This document shows positions 54,112 to 64,000 of a stretch of 64,000 nt of DNA, in pieces. The notes beneath the pieces were generated by a model, which saw only the letters and a list, made by a program, of their open reading frames with translations, did no database searches and was not told where the DNA came from. Every line of letters begins with the position of its first letter. Positions within the stretch are counted from its first letter, which is position 1. Made by a program: the position numbers and the translations under genes. The DNA is from Hyalangium versicolor (lineage in GTDB: Bacteria > Myxococcota > Myxococcia > Myxococcales > Myxococcaceae): the NCBI RefSeq assembly GCF_020103695.1, contig NZ_JAHXBF010000003.1, positions 677,391 through 741,390 of the forward strand, given 5' to 3'.

Positions 54112-55197
54112 TCAGCTCGCGACGTTGGCCGCGGGAGCCACCGGAGGTTCGGACTTCGCGGCGTCCGGCTCGGCCTTGGCCGCCGCGGGAGCCTTCTCTG
54201 CCTTCTCCGGCTTCGTCAGCAGCCCATAGCGCTTCGCGGCGGACTCCAGGATGCGTCCCACCAACTGCGTGAAGGACATGCCCTTCTCTCGAGCCCCCAG
54301 CGCCAGCTCGCTCTTGTCCTCCAGGTACGGGTTCGGGTTCACCTCGAGGACGTACGGGTTCCCCTCATTCGAGATTCGCAAGTCGATGCGCGCGTAGTCC
54401 TGCAGTTTGAGCGCCCGGTAGGCCAGCAGGGCAGCCCGTTCGATGCGCTGGCGCAGATCCGGCGAGAGGTTCTTCGCGATGACGAGCTTGGGCGAGCCCT
54501 CCGTCTCCGGACCGAACTTCACCTCCCGATCGGAGATCGTCGGCTTGTTCTTGTCCCAGTTGCCGAAGTCCAGCTCCACCACGGGGAGGATCTCCGGCAT
54601 CTCCTTGGGGCCAATCACGCCCACGTACACCTCGCGACCCTCGATGAACTCCTCCGCGAGCGCTTCGTCCTGCAGTTCCTTGCGGATCTCTTGAACGCGC
54701 CGTGTCAGCTCCTCCCACGTCTTCACCAGCGACTTCTTCCCGATGCCGATGGAAGCGTCGCTCCGCGAGGGCTTCACGATGAGCGGGAACTCGAGATCTC
54801 CGTGGGTCTCCACCGTGACGCCATCGAAGGTGGCGAAGTCCGCGGTGGGAATCTCGTGGTACTCGAGCAACTGCTTGGTGAGGATCTTGTCCTGCGCCAG
54901 CAGCAGCCCTGCTGTCCCCGAGCCGGTGAACTTCACCCGTGCCATCTCCATCAGCGCCGCGACGTTCACCTCCATCCGGTAGTCCTCCGCGAACGTCTCG
55001 CAGAGGTTGAACACCAGGTCGCACTGCGAGCGTTCGATCTCCTGGAGGATGTCGAACACCCGGTCACTCACCGCGATGGTGGAGGCGGTGTGCCCCAGTT
55101 GCCTCAGGGTCTCGCCCACCTGGGTGACGACGGGATCCACCGGCTCTCCGTCCGGCTGGTAATGCAGGATGGCGATCTTCAGGGGCGGTACCGGCAT
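54112..55197 (-). CDS. ATP-grasp ligase, D-Ala-D-Ala-ligase-like
   Basis: The 361-residue protein has the ATP-grasp layout of D-Ala-D-Ala ligases. It has an N-terminal Rossmann-like part (FNLCETFAEDYRMEVNVAALMEM), FTGSGTAGLLLAQDKILTKQLL, the ATP-binding strand FPLIVKPSRSDASIGIGKKSLV, VEEFIEGREVYVGVIG-type block, and the metal-ligand segment ARIDLRISNEGNPYVLEVNPNPYLEDKSELALGA. The last ~40 residues are an Ala/Pro/Glu/Lys tail. The substrates may be amino acids or peptides other than D-Ala; the ddl function is not assured. It is 77 bp downstream of a zinc peptidase gene on the same strand, a likely operon. Confidence 0.82.
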   Translation of the reverse strand: MPVPPLKIAILHYQPDGEPVDPVVTQVGETLRQLGHTASTIAVSDRVFDILQEIERSQCDLVFNLCETFAEDYRMEVNVAALMEMARVKFTGSGTAGLLLAQDKILTKQLLEYHEIPTADFATFDGVTVETHGDLEFPLIVKPSRSDASIGIGKKSLVKTWEELTRRVQEIRKELQDEALAEEFIEGREVYVGVIGPKEMPEILPVVELDFGNWDKNKPTISDREVKFGPETEGSPKLVIAKNLSPDLRQRIERAALLAYRALKLQDYARIDLRISNEGNPYVLEVNPNPYLEDKSELALGAREKGMSFTQLVGRILESAAKRYGLLTKPEKAEKAPAAAKAEPDAAKSEPPVAPAANVAS

Positions 55198-55274
55198 GGC
55201 CCCTCAAGTGTAAGTCTTCGGCGCGGCCAGTGCACCCAGGCGCCCGGGCGCTCCTGGATTTTTTGACCGCGGGC

Positions 55275-56342
55275 TCAGTCCACCTCGAAGAAGCGGTCCG
55301 TGTAGAGGTAGTTCATCGCCAGCGCCGTCACCAGCGAGGTGAGCTTGGTGAGGTACTCGCGCGTCTTGTCCAGGTGGATGGCCAGCCGCAGCGTCATGGC
55401 GCGCTCGAGCAGGTGGTCCACCAACGCCACCACCACGGGCCGGCCCACGCCGCTGTACTGCGTCACGGCCTGGATGAGCGACTGGCGCTCGGCGCGGATG
55501 AGCGTCTCCGCGCTGGCCGGCGCGGTGTCCGGCGGTTCGAACAGGCCCAGCAGGTCCTGATCGAGGTGCTCGCGCAGTGACAGCTCCACGCGCTCCTCGA
55601 GCTGTCGCTGGCGGTAATGGTCGAGGACCGTCTCCTCCATGTCCTCCACGTCGAGATCCCGCTCGGCCAGTTGCACCAGCGCCGGGGTACGGCCCACGCG
55701 CTTGATGACCTCGTCCACGTACTGGAGCTTCTTGAGCGCGGCCCAGCCCGCGTAGCGCTTGCCCCAGTCCAGCCCCGGCGTCAGCCACACGGCGAACGTC
55801 TCCGCGAAGTCCTCATCCGGGTGCTTCTGCGCGTACCAGCCGGAGATGTGCACCACGTACTTCCGGCTGAACGGGTGCGGCTTGTAGTTCTCGTTGTAGG
55901 GCTTGGAGTAGTCCCCGAAGACCTTCCGCCACTCGTCCGTGTCGTAGAGCCGGTAGGCGTAGTTGAACGCGTGCCCGGCCTCGTGGCGCAGGTACATGAG
56001 GATCTCGCGCTCCGTCTCCGCGTCGCCGCTCAGCTCCGCCTCGATGGAGTGCAGCCGAGGGTCCGCCAGGTAGAACGGCAGGCCGATGACCGGCACACCG
56101 GACGGGCAGCCCCACTGGTCGGACAGGTAGCACTCGGGCTTGAAGGAGATGCCCTTGGCCTCCAGCTCCGAATAGAGCTGCTGGATGAAGCGCTCCAGGG
56201 CCGTGCCCTTGAGGTGGAGCCTGAGATCCTTGATGCGGGCCTGGAGCAGCGACTCGCGCTCCGGACGGCGCGGTGAGTCCGCCGCCTCGTGAGGGTCGGC
56301 CAGCGTCTTCTCGCGAAAGGTGATCTGGGAGGTCGAAAGCAT
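55275..56342 (-). CDS. Putative zinc-binding metallopeptidase
   Basis: The 355-residue protein has HEAGH in LRHEAGHAFNYAYRLYD (zinc-binding HExxH type) and a downstream conserved segment HPDEDFAETFAVWLTPGLDWGKRY, where the Glu/Asp can supply the third ligand. No signal peptide is visible, so it is probably cytoplasmic. The layout resembles the Peptidase_Mx-type 'putative zinc-binding metallo-peptidase' family. ATG 56342 was chosen because the upstream open part lacks a ribosome site. Coupled with the ATP-grasp gene it could form a peptide ligation/processing pair. Confidence 0.75.
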   Translation of the reverse strand: MLSTSQITFREKTLADPHEAADSPRRPERESLLQARIKDLRLHLKGTALERFIQQLYSELEAKGISFKPECYLSDQWGCPSGVPVIGLPFYLADPRLHSIEAELSGDAETEREILMYLRHEAGHAFNYAYRLYDTDEWRKVFGDYSKPYNENYKPHPFSRKYVVHISGWYAQKHPDEDFAETFAVWLTPGLDWGKRYAGWAALKKLQYVDEVIKRVGRTPALVQLAERDLDVEDMEETVLDHYRQRQLEERVELSLREHLDQDLLGLFEPPDTAPASAETLIRAERQSLIQAVTQYSGVGRPVVVALVDHLLERAMTLRLAIHLDKTREYLTKLTSLVTALAMNYLYTDRFFEVD

Positions 56343-56511
56343 CGGGTCCCCGGAAGGGCCTCGGAGTCTAATGGCGAGGCTTTCGGGGTAAATTGGCTCG
56401 CTTCCCACTACATGCAAATGCCCGGAATTACAGGGAATTGTGGCCTCAAACGACCCCTTGAAGGGCCGTCTCCAGGCCGGGCGGGCGAGCGTTCCGATGT
56501 CGGTCTGAGGC

Positions 56512-58245
56512 CTACTCGAAGACGGAGATGTCCGAGCCGCCGCCGCCCTGTTTGGGCGGCTTCTTGCCCGAGGACTGCGGGCGAGCCACGGCTGACAGCG
56601 TCACGTCCACGGGCATGGAGTCGCTGGATACCGCGCTGAGATCGAGGGGGCGCTCCGCGTCCTGGTAGCCCGAGAGCCGGAAGGTGAGCTTGTGCTTCTT
56701 GGCTCGAGGGAGCTTGAGGCTCGTGGGGGTAGAGCCGATCTGTTCGCCGTCTTCGTTGAGGATGGTGGCACCCGAAGGCGTCGAGGTGATGTTCAGCTCG
56801 ACCACGGTGCTGACGGTGGGTTCGGGGGGCTGCGTCTGCTCGACCGGAGGCGGCTTCACCGGAGGTGGCTTCGGCGTCTCGTTGTGGGTGGTGGTGACCA
56901 CCTGGGGTGGCGGAGTGGCCGGAGCCTGGGTTCCGCCGCCTCGCATGGCCACCACGCCGACGCCTGCGGCGACCAGCACGACAGGGATTCCGATCAGCGC
57001 CAGCTTCTTGCCGAGGGACATCCCCTCGGGCGCAGGCGGGGCGGGAGGAGGCGAGGGTGGAGCGGCGGGAGCGCGTTGCGAGGGGGCACTCCCAGGAGGC
57101 CGGGCTCTGCTGGTGGAGGGGGCGCTGCCCGCGGTGCCCCTGGCAACGACGACGTTGGAGGGCGCGGAGCTTCGGCCTGGAGACGCGGCGGAAGGCCGGG
57201 AGGGCCGAGCGTTGCTGGCGCTGCCGGCGGCCTTGCGTGCTCCGGAGAAGCTCTGCCTGCTGCCACTGCCGCCTCCCTCACGGCCGGTGGCTCCACCGGA
57301 GGGCCGCGCGTCCAACTGCTCGGGTGTCAGATCGGCCACGGCGTCCAGCATCGCCTCGATGAACTCCTCGGTGGACTGGAAGCGGTCCTCCTTCTCGCGC
57401 GCCAGACCCTTCTGCATGAAGGCGTCGATGGTGGAGGGGACCGGCGCGCCCTGGCGCTTGCTGTTCACCGGCGGCACCGTCTGAGTGAGCGCGGCGGTGA
57501 GCGCCTTGCGTACGGTGTTGGCGCCGAAGGGCGAGGTGCCCGTGAGGCAGAAGAAGAGCACGCCCGTGAGCGAGTACAGATCGGAGCGCTGATCCACCAG
57601 CTCGCCGCCGGCCTGCTCGGGCGGCATGTACTGGGGGGTGCCGAGCACCTGGCCGGTGGAGGTGAGCTGATCCTCCTCGTCCTGCTCCAGCGCCTTCACG
57701 AGGCCGAAGTCCAGCACCTTGACGAAGTCCTTCCCGTCCAGCTGCTGCACCATGATGTTGTGCGGCTTGAGGTCGCGGTGAACCGCGTTCTGCTCGTGCG
57801 CGTGGGCCAGCCCGCGCCCGGCCTGCTCGAGGATGTTCACCGCGCGTCCCAGGGACATGGGCCCGTCGCGCTTGACGAGTTCCTTGAGGCTCTCACCCTC
57901 CAGGAGCTCCATGACGTAGTAGCAGGTGTTGTCCGGGGCGCGGCCGAAGTCATAGATGGTGATGACGTTCGGGTGGCGCAGGCGGCTGGCGACCTCGGCT
58001 TCTCGGCGGAAGCGCTCGAAGAAGGTGGGGGCGGCGGCCAGGGCCGGGTTCAGCGTCTTGACGGCCACCGGACGCTGAACGGAGGTCTGCGTCGCCCGGA
58101 AGACCATGCCCATGCCTCCCTGGCCGAGCACGCTCTCGATCTTGTACCGGCCGTCGAGCACTTGTCCCAGCAGCGCCAGGCTGGCGCCTGCGCAGAGGTG
58201 GTCGGGACCGTCGGTGCTACCGCAGTGAGGGCAGGGGGAAGCCAT
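56512..58245 (-). CDS. Transmembrane Ser/Thr protein kinase with PEGA domain
   Basis: The 577-residue protein opens with a small zinc-ribbon-like motif CPHC...HLC (Cys5, Cys8, Cys18). A Hanks-type kinase domain (about 33-300) follows: Gly loop GQGGMG (42-47), Lys63 in AVKTL, HRDLKPHN (Asp158), DFG (179-181) and YMPPEQ. A long Ser/Pro/Arg-rich linker leads to one transmembrane helix (LALIGIPVVLVAAGVGVVAM, about 415-434). Outside the membrane a Pro-rich spacer and a PEGA-type domain (ITSTPSGATILNEDGEQIGSTPTSLKLP) suggest surface or cell-wall sensing. All catalytic residues are present. It is divergent from the ABC-F gene. Confidence 0.93.
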   Translation of the reverse strand: MASPCPHCGSTDGPDHLCAGASLALLGQVLDGRYKIESVLGQGGMGMVFRATQTSVQRPVAVKTLNPALAAAPTFFERFRREAEVASRLRHPNVITIYDFGRAPDNTCYYVMELLEGESLKELVKRDGPMSLGRAVNILEQAGRGLAHAHEQNAVHRDLKPHNIMVQQLDGKDFVKVLDFGLVKALEQDEEDQLTSTGQVLGTPQYMPPEQAGGELVDQRSDLYSLTGVLFFCLTGTSPFGANTVRKALTAALTQTVPPVNSKRQGAPVPSTIDAFMQKGLAREKEDRFQSTEEFIEAMLDAVADLTPEQLDARPSGGATGREGGGSGSRQSFSGARKAAGSASNARPSRPSAASPGRSSAPSNVVVARGTAGSAPSTSRARPPGSAPSQRAPAAPPSPPPAPPAPEGMSLGKKLALIGIPVVLVAAGVGVVAMRGGGTQAPATPPPQVVTTTHNETPKPPPVKPPPVEQTQPPEPTVSTVVELNITSTPSGATILNEDGEQIGSTPTSLKLPRAKKHKLTFRLSGYQDAERPLDLSAVSSDSMPVDVTLSAVARPQSSGKKPPKQGGGGSDISVFE

Positions 58246-58371
58246 TGGACGCGGAGTATAGGCAACCCCGGCGTAGGGCCCAACAATGGGGATCTCCGGG
58301 GTCCTCCGTGAGCGAGCAGGCAACCAGGCCGTTCCCGAAGGGGCTTCGGGCTGTTACACCCCCCAGCCGTC

Positions 58372-61413
<3,042 letters not shown>

Positions 61414-61887
61414 ATGGCCGCACCCCTGAGCAGCTTGCTTGAAGAGGTATCACGCGATCACTTTCCGTACCCTCCCGCTACACCAGAGGAGATCGCGCAG
61501 TTCGAGCAGAGCGTGGGATGGAAGCTGGATCTAGACCTGCGCGCTTTCTATCTGCACTGCAACGGGGCGGAGCTGGTCGAGCGGCTGCCGGACTGCCCTT
61601 ACCAGATCCTTCCCTTGTCGAAGATCAAGCGGGCGAGGGTGGCCATCTACGGCGAGGATGATGACAAGTGGGGCCCAGCGTCGGTTTACGCGATCTGCGA
61701 TGTTCAAGATGGCAACTACGTCTTGCTAGACGTGAGCAGGCAGGAGAATGGGCGGTATGCTCTCGTAGACGGCTACCATGAGGCATGGCCGAATCCGAAG
61801 TACTGCGGGCCGGTTGCGAGTTCCTTCTCCGCGTTTCTCGAAGGTATCTTGCGTACCCGGCGCAATCTCTACTGGATAGAAGGGTAA
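61414..61887 (+). CDS. SMI1/KNR4 (SUKH) family immunity protein
   Basis: The 157-residue protein has the SUKH fold signature: EEVSRDHFPYPPATPEEIAQFEQSVGWKLDLDLRAFYLHCNGAEL, a central strand-rich part (YQILPLSKIKRARVAIYGEDDD, YVLLDVSRQENGRYALVDGYHE) and the C-terminal SSFSAFLEGILR. SUKH proteins neutralise diverse contact-dependent and polymorphic nuclease toxins. The ATG follows the toxin stop with no gap, so the two are co-translated; it is very probably the cognate immunity protein. It is intact although the toxin is frameshifted, as expected if immunity is still selected. Confidence 0.85.
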   Translation: MAAPLSSLLEEVSRDHFPYPPATPEEIAQFEQSVGWKLDLDLRAFYLHCNGAELVERLPDCPYQILPLSKIKRARVAIYGEDDDKWGPASVYAICDVQDGNYVLLDVSRQENGRYALVDGYHEAWPNPKYCGPVASSFSAFLEGILRTRRNLYWIEG

Positions 61888-62097
61888 CGCGAGTGGCTTT
61901 ACCGGCCCGAGGTGGGCCGCGACACCAGCAAGCTCAGCCCTACACAATGCGTTTCACCTGATACCCAAGATCTGAAGGATCCCCTCATGTTGCGAGCAGG
62001 CGAGCAGGCGGTGGTTCTATCGGGTGTGGATCTGATCCGGAGCGTTGGACAAAGTCCAGAGAATCTGGTGGGTAGTGTGACTTGAGGAGGCAGAGCC

Positions 62098-62668
62098 ATG
62101 CCGAAGGTCACCATTGAAGTGCCCGAGGGATTCGAGGAAGTCGCCAGGCAGTTGGAGCAGACGCTGCAGCGAGCGCAGAAGGGAGTGGAGGGAGCGAAGG
62201 TGGGAAACCTGGGGGCGTGGGATGCGGCCTGGCAGTCAGTGAATGCAGGGGTGGAGGAGAGCGAGCGAGAGATGAAGCGGAAGTTGCTTCGAGAGCTCGA
62301 CGTCGACGCGCCTGAAATCCTCATCAACGGCAAAGTCCACAGGCGAGTCGGGCGGTACGAGGCCCGGTACAAAACGAGGCAAGGGCCGGTAGAGGTGGAG
62401 CGCAGCCTGTACCGGGAGGTGGGGTTACGCAACGGGCCGACGGTGGACGTGGTGAGTTTGAGGACCGGAGCGGTGGAGGACGGGTGGCTGCCGGAGACGG
62501 CGCAGGCGATGGCGCACCTGATGGCGTGTGGCACTTCGCGGGAGGCCGAGAGCACGGCCCAGGCATTGGGGCGTCTGCCCTACAGCCGCAGCAGCTTCGA
62601 GCGGGTGGGGCACGCGGTGGGGGCGCTGTACGGGCGCCAGAGGGCGCAGGTGGAAGCAGCGTTGGCGC
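62098..62668 (+). mobile_element. Truncated ISKra4-type transposase (N-terminal third)
   Basis: About 190 codons from ATG 62098, behind a strong GAGGAGG ribosome site, match the N-terminal part of ISKra4-family transposases as I know them: [105 protein letters not shown]. Homology ends at about 62665, where sequence of a different transposase begins. The catalytic centre is lost. Confidence 0.75.
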
Positions 62669-63320
<652 letters not shown>

Positions 63321-63386
63321 TTGATGCGGCGAAAGGTGGGAAGTGGCCAGTCAAATTCACCACCGAAGGTTGGTGAGGCGCGATAG

Positions 63387-63743
63387 TCACTTCCGAGATT
63401 CCTGCAGTGCCGCAGATGGAATCGAAGGCTGAATCAGGCCTTTCACAAACGCCTCAAGGTCTTCGTACTTGGTGCCGTAATACAGCAGGCTCAGTCCCGG
63501 TTTAGGGGTTATACTCTCTCCATGCAGTACGAGTTGGTAATGCCTGTTCGGCGAATTTGCGAACACGTTTGCACGCCAGTTGAGGAGTGAGCCAAAATTC
63601 GGGTCATCGAGTCCCGAACCGAATCCGATAAAGAGGAATGTTTTGGGGCCGCGCAGGAATAAAGTTTCAGTTTGCGGGTGCCCGAGATCGTGCCCATCAA
63701 TGTAGGCATGGACCTGGAGGAAGTCATCGCGGCGAAGTACCAA
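63387..63743 (-). pseudogene. C-terminal fragment of a SIR2-like domain protein
   Basis: The frame contains KTFLFIGFGSGLDDPNFGSLLNWRANVFANSPNRHYQLVLHGE, which matches the C-terminal part of SIR2-like domains ('lFvGyGl.DPnf..ll'). It ends with a Leu/Tyr-rich tail (LSLLYYGTKYEDLEAFVKGL). In intact proteins this part is preceded by ~150 or more residues of Rossmann fold; here the frame starts only ~40 residues earlier, near the left end of the ISAzo13-type element on the other strand. The gene was therefore probably cut by that insertion, with the rest outside the window. Confidence 0.6.
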
Positions 63744-64000
63744 GCGCTTGAGAGCGGACTTACAGAGTCTGTCCGGCGGAGGTGGGCGGCTGCCGAGGCG
63801 CGGGCACTCGGTCGAGGCGGAGCGACGTGCGTCTCGCGTGCGACAGGGGTTTCGCTGCCGACCATCCGCAAGGGAATTCGCGAAATAGAAAAGGGACTCA
63901 AGTTATCACCCGACCGGCAGCGCCATCCCGGCGGTGGCCGGAAGCCTCTCACGAAGGAGGATAGGAGTCTCACGGCGGATCTGCGCCGTCTTGTTTCACC
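63708..64000 (+). mobile_element. ISAzo13-type transposase, N-terminal part (cut by window edge)
   Basis: From ATG 63708 an open frame of 97 codons runs to the edge: MDLEEVIAAKYQALESGLTES...RRWAAAEARALGRGGATCVSRATGVSLPTIRKGIREIEKG and RHPGGGRKPLTKEDRSL. This is the HTH-containing N-terminus of ISAzo13-family transposases, which is well conserved. The left inverted repeat was not identified but should lie between about 63650 and 63707. The sequence is less GC-rich than the core region. Confidence 0.75.

Noticed and set aside
54112..55197. Calling the ATP-grasp gene ddl
   Set aside because: Cell-wall context is lacking and family members with other substrates share the same motifs.
56692..58311. 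539-codon plus-strand open frame opposite the Ser/Thr kinase
   Set aside because: Shadow frame of the kinase gene, Gly/Arg-rich with no recognisable domain.

Overview
The window is high-GC DNA that reads as a chromosome segment of a myxobacterium (Myxococcota, probably suborder Cystobacterineae, for example an Archangium, Cystobacter, Stigmatella or Hyalangium relative). The grounds are GC-rich codon use, many FHA, histidine-kinase and Ser/Thr-kinase regulators, a frequent lipoprotein signal type, and a right end with families typical of myxobacteria (a SitA-like lipoprotein toxin, double-CXXCG immunity remnants, an SMI1/KNR4 immunity protein). The genus is inference.

Left part (1-6.0 kb): a cut-off PlsB-like acyltransferase, a GAF-type hybrid histidine kinase, a HEAT-repeat protein and a DnaJ on the minus strand; then a SurA-like protein overlapping rimI on the plus strand.

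Translation block (6.07-27.66 kb): a consensus-like sigma-70 promoter (6068-6095) precedes one long plus-strand run: rpsL, rpsG, fusA, tuf, rpsJ, rplD, rplW, rplB, rpsS, rplV, rpsC, rplP, rpmC, rpsQ, rplN, rplX, rplE, rpsN, rpsH, rplF, rplR, rpsE, rpmD, rplO, secY, adk, map, infA, rpmJ, rpsM, rpsK, rpsD, rpoA, rplQ, closed by a clear intrinsic terminator. rplC (L3), normally between rpsJ and rplD, is absent. Several intergenic gaps hold strong hairpins, and several ribosomal proteins carry charged or Ala/Lys-rich tails.

Middle (27.7-42.6 kb): a single-pass membrane protein, a TPR lipoprotein coupled to plsC, a deoxynucleoside kinase overlapping a DUF4026/DUF2314-like gene, and an FHA protein with a degenerate sigma-54-type AAA+ domain. 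Then comes a minus-strand run of secreted or surface proteins: a membrane protein, three lipoproteins and a GH71/99-like glycosidase lipoprotein. Two of the lipoproteins share a C-terminal module.

42.6-60.3 kb: a TetR gene followed by a complete RND efflux system, with a repeated candidate operator; a LysM-plus-amidase-like protein; an FHA-GAF histidine kinase; psuG; a GDT1/UPF0016 manganese exporter preceded by a sequence matching the yybP-ykoY Mn2+ riboswitch; a free methionine-R-sulfoxide reductase; an ATP-grasp ligase next to a zinc peptidase; a Ser/Thr kinase with a PEGA domain; and an ABC-F ATPase.

Right end (60.35-64.0 kb): an accessory island. A lipoprotein toxin with a nuclease-like C-terminus, split by a frameshift at a run of eight G, lies directly before an SMI1/KNR4 immunity gene. 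They are bracketed by two broken copies of a double-CXXCG immunity gene (about 150-bp direct repeat). Also present are a fused remnant of two unrelated transposases, a SIR2-like fragment, and an ISAzo13-type transposase running off the edge. No tRNA, rRNA or CRISPR array was recognised by reading.
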